64,000 bases of DNA from an uncultured Caulobacterales bacterium (GTDB lineage Bacteria; Pseudomonadota; Alphaproteobacteria; Caulobacterales; Caulobacteraceae). Below, in pieces: positions 24,291 through 31,648 of the stretch. Where the stretch lies: assembly GCA_903837135.1 (NCBI GenBank), contig CAILTK010000058.1, positions 62,001 through 126,000 of the forward strand, in the 5' to 3' direction. Under the pieces are notes generated by a model that did no database searches, had not been told where the DNA came from, and was given only the letters and a program-made list of their open reading frames with translations. The position numbers were made by a program, and so were the translations under genes. How positions within the stretch are numbered: the stretch's first letter is position 1; the number at the start of each line of letters is the position of its first letter.

Positions 24291-26144
24291 ATGAGCCGAT
24301 CACGTCGTGGCGTTCTGCTGACCGGAGGCGCCCTGGGGCTGGCCGCCGCAACCGGATTGACCGCGTGCGACCAGAGCACGGTGGTGGATAACGCCACCGG
24401 CCCGGCGGGCGGAACGCCGCCCACGGGGACTCCTCCGACGGGGACGCCCCCAACGGGGACACCCGGAGGCGGAAACACCACGACCAGCGGCGGGACCGGC
24501 TCCGGCGGCGGGGGAACCCTGCCGCCGGGACCGCGCATCCGCTACGACGTGTCCAGCGCCCCGGGCCAGGCCATGCTGGCGGTCTACGCCCGCGCGGTCG
24601 CCCTGATGATGGCCCTGCCCGCCAGCGATCCGCGCTCCTGGACCTTCCAGTGGTATTCGCACTGGGTGAAGGGGGCGCAGGATTCCTCCGGCAAGACCGC
24701 CGCCCTGGCCAGCGTGTTCGGCCCCGCCGCCTCGCCCGCGAAGTCTCTGGCCCAGGTGATGTGGGATGGGTGCCAGGCGCACGGCGACAACGAGGACGAG
24801 AATTTCTTCCTGCCCTGGCACCGGCTCTATGTGGTGGCGTTCGAGAACATCGTCCGCGGGATCGCCGGAGAGCCCAACTTCACCCTGCCCTACTGGAACT
24901 ATCTCGACCCCGGCCAGCGCGCGATTCCCGCCCCATTCCGCCAGGCCGGCGACCCGACCTGGGGCTCGCTGTTCAACCCCAACCGCAACGCCGCGGTCAA
25001 CGCCGGCGGGGCCATCGCCTCGGCCGCGAACCTCTCGCCCGAGGTGCTGAGCGAGACCACCTATTCGTCGCTGGGCGCCGACCAGGGCTTCTGCGCCAAC
25101 CTCGACCTCGGGCTGCACGGCACGGTGCACGTGGGCGTCGGCAACGCCACCGACGGCATGGGGCTGGTGCCGTGGGCCGCCGACGATCCGATCTTCTGGC
25201 TGCACCACTGCAACATCGACCGGATCTGGGCGAGCTGGAACGCGCTCGGCAACGCCAATCCCTCGGACGCGGCGTTCACCGCCAAGCCGTTTCCCTTCGC
25301 CGATCCGAACGGCAAGCAGGTGGTGTTCACCGTCGGCCAGGTGCTGAACCTGCAGCAGGCCGGCTACGATTACGACGCCCTCGTCGGCGTGAGCGGCCAG
25401 GCGATCCCGCAGACGGCCCGGCGGGAGCCGCGCCCGGCGGCGCCCTTCCGCCTTTCGCTGGTCGACGTGGCCAACGCCACCACCACCCAATCCCTTCCCG
25501 AGGCGCCCAAGCGCCCGGTTCCGGTCCTGCGCACCCTGCCCTCCATCACCCACGTGAGCGAGGGCGTGCGGCTGGGCGGCGCGGCGATGCGGATTCGACT
25601 CATCTCGACCCAGGGATCGCCCGAGGTGGCGGCGCGCACCCTGGCTCCGCTGCTGACCCCGGCGGTTCGGATGCAAACCCGCGCCCTGACGGCGGCGCCC
25701 TCGCCCACCGCCAAGCTGCTCGGTCTGTTCAACCTCAAGGCGGCCCGGCCGCCCGCACCCGCCGCGCCCGCGCCGGCCCCCGCCCCCCCGCCGCCGCTGA
25801 CGCCGGCGCCCAGGGCCGGCCAGAAGGTCTTCCTGGTGCTGAGCAACCTGTCGACCGACATCCAGCCCGGCGTGATCTACGAGATCTATCTCGAGGCCCC
25901 GGCGAAGGGCGGCGGCTCACAGGCGTATCCGATCGGGGCCCTGTCGTTCTTTTCGGCGATGCGGGCCATGAGCGGCATGAGCATGGCTTCCCGGGCGCGC
26001 AGCTTCGACATCACCGCGCTCGCGTCCACGCTCGCGGCCCAGGGCCGCCTCGAGGCGTCGCCGGCGATCACCTTCGTGCCGGTCGGCAAGCCCGCCGCTC
26101 TGGCTCAACCACTGATTGGAAGCGTTTCACTCGCGATTCAGTGA
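24291..26144 (+). CDS. Tat-exported tyrosinase lipoprotein
   Basis: The 617-residue protein begins MSRSRRGVLLTGG, a twin-arginine signal, and has a lipobox ending at Cys26, followed by a TPPTG repeat linker. The type-3 copper enzyme core shows candidate CuA ligands at H124, H164 (CQAH) and H177 (FLPWHRLY), and CuB ligands in LHGTVH (H276, H280) and FWLHHCNIDRIW (H305 or H306). A Pro-rich hinge near residue 500 leads to a C-terminal domain also found alone in the upstream lipoprotein. Tyrosinases oxidise monophenols and diphenols to quinones. The pair is 96 bases apart in the same direction. Export of a folded copper protein by Tat fits. Confidence 0.93.
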   Translation: MSRSRRGVLLTGGALGLAAATGLTACDQSTVVDNATGPAGGTPPTGTPPTGTPPTGTPGGGNTTTSGGTGSGGGGTLPPGPRIRYDVSSAPGQAMLAVYARAVALMMALPASDPRSWTFQWYSHWVKGAQDSSGKTAALASVFGPAASPAKSLAQVMWDGCQAHGDNEDENFFLPWHRLYVVAFENIVRGIAGEPNFTLPYWNYLDPGQRAIPAPFRQAGDPTWGSLFNPNRNAAVNAGGAIASAANLSPEVLSETTYSSLGADQGFCANLDLGLHGTVHVGVGNATDGMGLVPWAADDPIFWLHHCNIDRIWASWNALGNANPSDAAFTAKPFPFADPNGKQVVFTVGQVLNLQQAGYDYDALVGVSGQAIPQTARREPRPAAPFRLSLVDVANATTTQSLPEAPKRPVPVLRTLPSITHVSEGVRLGGAAMRIRLISTQGSPEVAARTLAPLLTPAVRMQTRALTAAPSPTAKLLGLFNLKAARPPAPAAPAPAPAPPPPLTPAPRAGQKVFLVLSNLSTDIQPGVIYEIYLEAPAKGGGSQAYPIGALSFFSAMRAMSGMSMASRARSFDITALASTLAAQGRLEASPAITFVPVGKPAALAQPLIGSVSLAIQ

Positions 26145-26147
26145 ATT

Positions 26148-26165
26148 TTTGACTCTGGAGTCAAA
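26148..26165. promoter_or_regulatory. 18-bp palindrome after tyrosinase gene
   Basis: TTTGACTCTGGAGTCAAA is a perfect inverted repeat of 8-bp arms with a 2-bp centre, starting 4 bases after the tyrosinase stop. It contains two GANTC sites. The short spacer is more like a protein-binding operator than a transcription terminator, although an RNA hairpin is also possible. Confidence 0.45.
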
Positions 26166-26371
26166 GAAACTGCCCAAATTATGGTGTTCGGCGCCGAAAG
26201 CGTTGACACCTTCGCAAATTTGACGTTTCTTCCTCGTCGTGAGGTCACGGGCGCTGAGACGTTCGACCCTCCGGCGTTTCGGGGAGGAAACGCCCGCCTA
26301 ATCAAGAACGACCTGAAGGCCCGTTGCGATATCCCCCGCAGCGGGCTTTCATCTTGTGGGCCCGCCTCGAG

Positions 26372-26395
26372 AATTTTGACCATCGTGTCAAAATT
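26372..26395. promoter_or_regulatory. second TTTGAC-type inverted repeat
   Basis: AATTTTGAC (26372-26380) and GTCAAAATT (26387-26395) are perfect 9-bp arms around a 6-bp centre. The inner TTTGAC/GTCAAA matches the palindrome at 26148. It lies 60 bases beyond the stop of the acyl-CoA synthetase gene and could be its terminator, since a short T run follows on the plus strand and A/T pairs extend the stem, or a binding site. Confidence 0.45.
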
Positions 26396-26454
26396 TTCCC
26401 CTTGACCGCTCGGCCGTCTGATCGACGCCAGACGCGCGCCGCGACGGACCGGAT

Positions 26455-28092
26455 TCAGACGCTCACCCCCAGCTCCGCCGCGGCCAGGGCCTTGGTCGCC
26501 TTGTAGTCGACCTTGCCGTTGGGCGCCCGGCCGACGCTGTCCACCAGCACCAGATTGCGCGGCGCCTTGTAGTCTGCCAGCGAGCCCTTCACGTGGGCGG
26601 CCAGGTCGCTGAGGGTCGGCGCCTCGGCCCCGGGCGCCAGTTCGACCACGGCGCAGATCCGCTCGCCGAACCGCGCGTCGGGCAGGCCCACCACCACCGC
26701 GTCGCGCACCGCCGCGTGCCGCTTCAGCGCCTCCTCGACCTCTTCGGGGAAGACCTTCTCGCCGCCGGTGTTGATGCACACCGAGCCGCGGCCGAGGATC
26801 TCCAGCGTGCCGTCGGCGTTCACCAGCGCCCAGTCGCCCGGCATGCACCAGCGCTTCCCCTCGAACACCGGGAAGGTCTTGGCGGTCTTGTCCGGGTCCT
26901 TGTAGTAACCGAGGGGCAGATGCCCCGACACGGCGGTCATGCCGCGCTCGTCCGAGCCCGGCTGCACCCGCCGACCGTCCTCGGTGAACACCGCGCAGGT
27001 CTCGCTGACGGCGAAGCGGGCGGTCTTGGCTTCCTCGCCCTGGCGCGACTCCGACGCGCCCATGCCGATCGCCTCGGACGAGGAGAAACTGTCGATCAGC
27101 GCGGCGTCCGGCATGTGCCGCAGGAGGCCCTGCTTGTTCTCCCGGCTCCACATGCAGCCGGAGGAGCCGATCAGCCGTACCGAGGACAGGTCCCAGCGGC
27201 CCGGATTCGCGTCGAGCGCCTCCAGGATCGGTCCGGCGAAGGCCTGGCCGACGATGCCGATCCGCGTGGCTTTGAGCCGCTCGACCTCGGCGCACAGCTC
27301 CTCGGCGCTGAACCGGCGCGACGGCAACAAGAGCACCGTCCCGCCGAGGCTGAGGGTGGTCATCGCCCCGAACCCGCCGGTGCCGTGCATCAGCGGCGAG
27401 GAGGTCAGGCCGCGCGGGGCCGGATAACCGGGATCGCTGACCCGTCGCGCCACGTCGCCCAGGGCGGTGAACGGCCCCAGACCGAGCACGGGATTGGCGC
27501 CCCCGCCGAGCGCGGCGAACATGTCCTCCTGCCGCCACATCACCCCCTTGGGCATGCCGGTGGTGCCGCCGGTGTAGAGGAAGACGATGTCGTCGCCCGA
27601 CCGACCCCAGGGCGCGAGCACCGGGCGCTCGCCAGGCGTCGCCGCGACCACCGCCTCATAGTCGGCGGCCCAGGCCGGGATCGGATGGCCGCCGTCGCGA
27701 ACGGCGATCCAGCGCCTGACCAGCGGCAGACGATCCTTGATCGCCTCCAGCGTCTCGCTGAAGCTCGAGTGGAACACCACGGCCTCGGCGTCGGCGTTGT
27801 CGAACAGATAGGTCAGTTCATCGGTGGCGTAGCGGTAGTTGACGTTGAACGGATGCAGCCCCGCCTTCATCGCAGCGAAGTAGGTCTCGAGGTATTCGGG
27901 CGCATTGTAGAGATAGGCGGCCACCTTGGCGCCCTGCCGAAGGCCCGCGCCCAGGAGATCCGCCGCCAGGGCGTCGGCGCGCCGGTCGAACTCGGCCCAG
28001 GTCCGCACCTCATCGCCCTGGACGATCGCCGGCCGCTCGGGCTGGGCCAGGGCGATGGTTTCCCAGATGTTGGCGTAGATCAGCTCGTCCAT
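26455..28092 (-). CDS. acyl-CoA synthetase (AMP-forming)
   Basis: The 545-residue adenylate-forming enzyme has the P-loop-like motif LYTGGTTGMPKGVMW, the aromatic SSGCMW region, the domain hinge region GDWALVNADGTLEILGRG and the C-terminal lysine region GKVDYKATK. It activates a fatty or aromatic carboxylic acid to its CoA thioester. Homologues of this subgroup (DELIYANIWETIA opening) are widespread in steroid- and fatty-acid-degrading Proteobacteria. An acyl-CoA dehydrogenase is encoded nearby on the same strand, after two small genes on the other strand. The chain-length preference cannot be read here. Confidence 0.92.
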   Translation of the reverse strand: MDELIYANIWETIALAQPERPAIVQGDEVRTWAEFDRRADALAADLLGAGLRQGAKVAAYLYNAPEYLETYFAAMKAGLHPFNVNYRYATDELTYLFDNADAEAVVFHSSFSETLEAIKDRLPLVRRWIAVRDGGHPIPAWAADYEAVVAATPGERPVLAPWGRSGDDIVFLYTGGTTGMPKGVMWRQEDMFAALGGGANPVLGLGPFTALGDVARRVSDPGYPAPRGLTSSPLMHGTGGFGAMTTLSLGGTVLLLPSRRFSAEELCAEVERLKATRIGIVGQAFAGPILEALDANPGRWDLSSVRLIGSSGCMWSRENKQGLLRHMPDAALIDSFSSSEAIGMGASESRQGEEAKTARFAVSETCAVFTEDGRRVQPGSDERGMTAVSGHLPLGYYKDPDKTAKTFPVFEGKRWCMPGDWALVNADGTLEILGRGSVCINTGGEKVFPEEVEEALKRHAAVRDAVVVGLPDARFGERICAVVELAPGAEAPTLSDLAAHVKGSLADYKAPRNLVLVDSVGRAPNGKVDYKATKALAAAELGVSV

Positions 28093-28270
28093 GGCCCGCG
28101 TCCTCCATGCCGTATCTTCGGCTTGGTATGGAGTAGGCGCCCTGGGCCTCCGTCAGGTCAAGCGGGGCGCTTCCCTCCCAGTGCAGGAGCACGACCCTCA
28201 AAGCGTCAGCGGATCGCGGTTTGACATAAGACGCGTTGACGCACGAGCGTCTTTCCCCCTCTGATGGGAT

Positions 28271-28477
28271 ATGACGAAACCCACCCAGCAAGAGTTGATG
28301 CGGGAGCTGTACCGCAAACATGGCCCAAGCCGCGAAACAGTCTGCAGCGCTTATGCCGAGGCAGAGCGGAGCGGCTTAGTTGATCGTAAGAGCAACATGC
28401 ACAGCATGACACCCGAGCAATACGCGTCTCGCCTTTTCAGCGACGTGCGCGCCCGCGGCGGCTTCGACATTGCCTAA
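28271..28477 (+). CDS. small conserved alphaproteobacterial protein
   Basis: The 68-residue protein contains a helical N-terminus (QQELMRELYRKHGPSRETVC), an AYAEAERSGLVDRKSN stretch and the motif MTPEQYASRLFSDV. I recognise this as a short family seen in alphaproteobacteria where Y-A-x-x-L follows an S/T-P/S-E pattern, usually annotated as hypothetical. Codon use and lower GC than the neighbours suggest a recently acquired or drifting patch at about 28.1-28.8 kb. GGGA lies just before the ATG. Function unknown. Confidence 0.72.
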   Translation: MTKPTQQELMRELYRKHGPSRETVCSAYAEAERSGLVDRKSNMHSMTPEQYASRLFSDVRARGGFDIA

Positions 28478-28598
28478 ACGGAGCAACGGAATCATCCGGT
28501 TAGCGCCGCCAAGTGGCCGTGCCGAAGAAGACGTTCGCGGTCAGATCTGCGAAAGCGAAACCGATGAAGCGCTTCCCTAGATTTTGCCCCGCGATCTA

Positions 28599-28814
28599 AT
28601 GGCTCATTTTGTTTACGAAAACTGGACCTTGAAAAAGGCAGTCGTTCACATAGGCGCCTGCGCCTCTTGCAACCAGGGACGCGGCGTCCACGCCGTTGAT
28701 TCAGGGCGAAATGGCAAGTGGCACGGGCCGTTTGGTGAGCGGGATACCGCCATGAAATTCGCCCTAACCTTGCGCCAGCCAGACACCCGCGCTTGTGGGA
28801 AGTGCGGCGGGTAA
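28599..28814 (+). CDS. small protein with two Cys pairs
   Basis: The 71-residue protein opens MAHFVYENWTLKKAVVHI, followed by CASC and, at the end, CGKCGG. The two C-x2-C pairs could bind zinc. The middle GRNGKWHGPFGERDTAM fits a conserved pattern seen in other short alphaproteobacterial proteins that start with a F-V-Y-E-N-W motif. TTG 28584 would add five residues. It follows the 68-residue gene in the same direction across 121 bases and shares its lower GC. Function unknown. Confidence 0.7.
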   Translation: MAHFVYENWTLKKAVVHIGACASCNQGRGVHAVDSGRNGKWHGPFGERDTAMKFALTLRQPDTRACGKCGG

Positions 28815-28837
28815 ACCTAGGCCGGAATGATACTGAA

Positions 28838-28864
28838 GGGCCGCAGCGACGTGCGCTGCGGCCC
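28838..28864. terminator. strong hairpin between convergent genes
   Basis: GGGCCGCAGCG (28838-28848) pairs perfectly with CGCTGCGGCCC (28854-28864) around a 5-base loop. It lies 24 bases after the small Cys-pair gene and 22 bases beyond the stop of the acyl-CoA dehydrogenase gene. Modest T-rich stretches follow on both strands, so it is probably a bidirectional terminator. Confidence 0.7.
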
Positions 28865-28886
28865 CTGCCGTCGTTCAGTCAGTATC

Positions 28887-30191
28887 TTAGCGGATGCCGG
28901 CCACCAGCAGGCGCTCTTCGGCTTCGTTGCGGAGCTTGACCACCTGGTCGCCGTACTTGCCGTACTCCATGCGGGCGATGGTACGGGCATGCACCTCGTC
29001 CGGACCGTCGGCGATCCGCAGGGTGCGGATCCCGGCGTAGGCCTTGGCCAGGCCGAAGTCGGTGGTGACGCCGCCGCCGCCGTGCGCCTGGATGGCGTCG
29101 TCGATGATCTTCAGCGCCAGCTGCGGCGCGGCGACCTTGATCATGGCGATCTCGAGCCGGGCCGACTTGTTGCCGGCCTTGTCCATCATGTCCGCGGCCT
29201 TAAGGCAGAGCAGGCGGCACATCTCGATGTTGATGCGCGCCTCGGCCACCCGCCATTCCCACAAGGAGTGGTCGGAGACGTACTTGCCGAAGGCTTTGCG
29301 CGACTGCAGCCGCTTGACCATCTTCTCCAGCGCCACTTCGGCGACGCCGATGGTGCGCATGCAGTGGTGGATCCGGCCGGGGCCGAGGCGGCCCTGGGCG
29401 ATCTCGAAACCGCGGCCCTCGCCGAGCAGAAGCGCGTCCTCGACCTTCACGCGCACGTCCTTCATCACCACTTCGGCGTGGCCGTGCGGGGCGTCGTCAT
29501 AGCCGAACACCGGCAGCATGCGGACGATCTCGATTCCCGGCGCGTCGAGCGGCACCAGCACCTGCGACTGCTGGGCGTGCTTCTCCTTGCTGGGGTCGGT
29601 CTTGCCCATGACGATGGCGACCTTGCAGCGCGGATCGCCCACGCCCGAGGACCACCACTTGCGGCCGTTGATGACGTACTCGTCGCCGTCGCGCTCGATA
29701 CGGGTCTCGATGTTGGTGGCGTCCGAGGAGGCCACTTCCGGCTCGGTCATCAGGAAGGCCGAACGGATCTCGCCGTTCATCAAGGGGCGCAGCCACTTCT
29801 CCTTCTGCGCCAGGGTGCCGTAGCGCATCAGGACTTCCATGTTGCCGGTGTCGGGCGCGGAGCAGTTGAACACCTCCGAGGCGAATCCCACCTTGCCGAG
29901 CTCCTCGGCGATCAGCGAGTACTCGAGGTTGGTCAGCTGGATGCCTTCGAACTGGAAGGTGTCGTCCACATGGCTCTGGCCGGAGTGCGGCGGCATGAAG
30001 AAGTTCCACAGGCCTGCGGCCTTGGCCTTCTCCTTCAACTGTTCGACCACCTGGACCACCTTCCAGCGGTCGGGGCCGATGACGTTCATCTCGCGCTCGT
30101 ATTCGGGGACGGCGGGATAGATGTGCTCGTCCATGAACCGGGTGACCCGGTCCAGGTAGTGGCGTTGATGTTCGGTGAGGCTGAAGTCCAT
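28887..30191 (-). CDS. acyl-CoA dehydrogenase
   Basis: The 434-residue flavoenzyme has the family signatures [15 protein letters not shown] (FAD binding) and [17 protein letters not shown] near the C-terminus, and a [16 protein letters not shown] segment. The first helices ([20 protein letters not shown]) and total length match the ACAD10/11-like bacterial group that is often paired with CoA ligases. It introduces an alpha-beta double bond in an acyl-CoA, with electrons going to ETF. AAGGAG precedes the ATG at 30191, ruling out the longer frame. It is on the same strand as, and upstream of, the acyl-CoA synthetase. Confidence 0.93.
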   Translation of the reverse strand: MDFSLTEHQRHYLDRVTRFMDEHIYPAVPEYEREMNVIGPDRWKVVQVVEQLKEKAKAAGLWNFFMPPHSGQSHVDDTFQFEGIQLTNLEYSLIAEELGKVGFASEVFNCSAPDTGNMEVLMRYGTLAQKEKWLRPLMNGEIRSAFLMTEPEVASSDATNIETRIERDGDEYVINGRKWWSSGVGDPRCKVAIVMGKTDPSKEKHAQQSQVLVPLDAPGIEIVRMLPVFGYDDAPHGHAEVVMKDVRVKVEDALLLGEGRGFEIAQGRLGPGRIHHCMRTIGVAEVALEKMVKRLQSRKAFGKYVSDHSLWEWRVAEARINIEMCRLLCLKAADMMDKAGNKSARLEIAMIKVAAPQLALKIIDDAIQAHGGGGVTTDFGLAKAYAGIRTLRIADGPDEVHARTIARMEYGKYGDQVVKLRNEAEERLLVAGIR

Positions 30192-30426
30192 GGGGCGCTC
30201 CTTGAGCCCGCCCGCCTCGGCTTGATGCCGATGGCGCAACCGGGCCCTGTTCTGAAGTATGGTTCCCGACGCCGGACTGTACCGGCCGGTCGGGTCCCGG
30301 GGGTTCATCGTTTTTGACGGCGCCATTGTGCCCCAGGGCCATGACATATCGCAAGCCGAAGCCGCGACAGCCGCATCTTACCGCAATGTCACTGGCCCGC
30401 CGACCCGCCCGCGGCTATCAGGCGGT

Positions 30427-31038
30427 ATGCTCAAACCCGCCCCCGTCCTCGAAGGCCGCTTCGTCCGGCTGGAGCCGCTGAGCGAGGGGCATCGCGAGCC
30501 GCTGCGGGCCGCCTGCGACGCCGACCCCGACGTCTGGACCGAGCTCTATCCCGTGCCGATGAACGGCGAAAACCTCGACGTCTGGTGGCGGCGGATCGAG
30601 CGCGATCAGGCGGCCGGCGCGGTTCAGGCTTACGCCGGCATATCGGCGCTCGGCGTGGTGGGCTGTTCGGTCTTCATGCTCGACCCGCCCAACCGGCGCG
30701 TGGAGATCGGCAACACCTACTGGCGGCCCGACGCGCGGGGCGGGGCGGTGAATCCCGAATCCAAGATGCTGATGCTGGCCCACGCCTTTCGGCCCGGCGG
30801 CCTCTACGAAACCGGCGCGGCGGTGGTGCAGTTCAGGGTCGACGCGATCAACACGCGCAGCCGGGCGGCGGTGCTGAAGCTCGGCGCCCATCTCGACGGC
30901 ATCCTCCGCCACGACCGGATCGTGTGGACCGGACGGCTGCGCGACACCTGCGTCTTCTCCATCCTGTCCGAGGAATGGGCGATGGTGCGCGACAAGCTCG
31001 AAGCCCGCCTCATGGCCGTGTCCGCGCAGCGGGTGTGA
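30427..31038 (+). CDS. GNAT-family N-acetyltransferase (RimJ/RimL-like)
   Basis: The 203-residue protein opens with GRFVRLEPLSEGHREPL and contains a GNTYWRPDARGG segment and AINTRSRAAVLKLGAHLDGILR, the acetyl-CoA fold and the conserved N-x-S/R-x-x-x-L-x-K-L-G motif of the Acetyltransf_3 group. The usual R/Q-x-x-G-x-G/A loop is not obvious, and ARGGAVNPESK may replace it. Related enzymes acetylate protein N-termini or small amines. The ATG at 30427 is chosen because upstream residues are not family-like. It stands alone. Confidence 0.87.
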   Translation: MLKPAPVLEGRFVRLEPLSEGHREPLRAACDADPDVWTELYPVPMNGENLDVWWRRIERDQAAGAVQAYAGISALGVVGCSVFMLDPPNRRVEIGNTYWRPDARGGAVNPESKMLMLAHAFRPGGLYETGAAVVQFRVDAINTRSRAAVLKLGAHLDGILRHDRIVWTGRLRDTCVFSILSEEWAMVRDKLEARLMAVSAQRV

Positions 31039-31098
31039 ACGGGGCCGGACCGCGCATCGAAGCACGCACAGGCAGCGCCTCTTGAGGCTGGATCGGCC

Positions 31099-31150
31099 GC
31101 TCTGCGTCCTTCGATACAGTCGGCTTCGCCGACTTACTCAGGATGACGAG
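31099..31150. repeat. short palindromic dispersed repeat
   Basis: AGTCGGC (31118-31124) and GCCGACT (31128-31134) form a hairpin with a TTC loop, flanked by TCCTTCGATA and by CTCAGGATGACG. This end sequence and layout are typical of abundant small palindromic repeats in alphaproteobacterial gaps. It lies between the GNAT gene and tadA. Confidence 0.55.
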
Positions 31151-31195
31151 CGGGAGTTCGCTCCACAAACCACGGGGTCGGTCAAAAGCGCGAGA

Positions 31196-31636
31196 TCACC
31201 TGCCCCGTCTCGCCCGGAAGAAACCGCGCAAGAGATCGGCGCTTTCGTCCGCCAGCACCCCTGACGCCACCACGGGTTTCCAGTGACAGGTGGGCTGGTC
31301 GAACACGCGCGCGCCGTGGACCACGCCGCCGCCCTTGGGATCGTCCGCGCCGAACACCAGCCGGCCGATCCGCGCGTGGGTGATGGCGCCGGCGCACATG
31401 GCGCAGGGCTCGAGCGTCACGAACAGGGAGAGGCCGGTCAGACGATAGTTGCCGAGCCGTTCGGCGGCCAGGCGGATGGCGCGGATCTCGGCGTGGGCGG
31501 TCGGATCGTGCGTCCCGATCGGCGCATTGCCGGCCTTGGCCACCACCTCGCCGGTCGTCGGGTCGACGATCACCGCGCCGACCGGCGTCTCGCCGGCGTC
31601 CGCGGCGGCTTGCGCCTCGGCGAGGGCGATGCGCAT
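31196..31636 (-). CDS. tadA: tRNA-specific adenosine-34 deaminase
   Basis: The 146-residue enzyme has the cytidine/deoxycytidylate deaminase zinc motifs TAHAEI (His and proton-shuttling Glu) and EPCAMCAGA (two Cys), with GETPVGAVIVD before them. TadA converts wobble adenosine to inosine in tRNA-Arg. The ATG at 31636 begins MRIALAEAQ; a GTG at 31660 would add MIDHDETT, which resembles the start of many homologues. Its start region overlaps or abuts that of the divergent rluB gene, so the two promoters must be intertwined. Essential housekeeping gene in most bacteria. Confidence 0.95.
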   Translation of the reverse strand: MRIALAEAQAAADAGETPVGAVIVDPTTGEVVAKAGNAPIGTHDPTAHAEIRAIRLAAERLGNYRLTGLSLFVTLEPCAMCAGAITHARIGRLVFGADDPKGGGVVHGARVFDQPTCHWKPVVASGVLADESADLLRGFFRARRGR

Positions 31637-31648
31637 GGTCGTCTCGTC

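Larger units (their letters stand above)
26145..26454. other. 310-base convergent gap with two TTTGAC palindromes
   Basis: The gap between the tyrosinase stop and the acyl-CoA synthetase stop holds no convincing gene. It is less GC-rich than the flanks. Two perfect inverted repeats mark its two ends and are listed separately. A 74-residue plus-strand frame at 26181-26405 has no family resemblance or ribosome-binding site. Confidence 0.6.

Noticed and set aside
26181-26405. 74-residue plus-strand frame in the tyrosinase/acyl-CoA synthetase gap
   Set aside because: No ribosome-binding site, no family resemblance, and it contains the palindromes.
31283-31648. Upstream extension of the rluB frame
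   Set aside because: It runs antisense to tadA, which has clear catalytic motifs.
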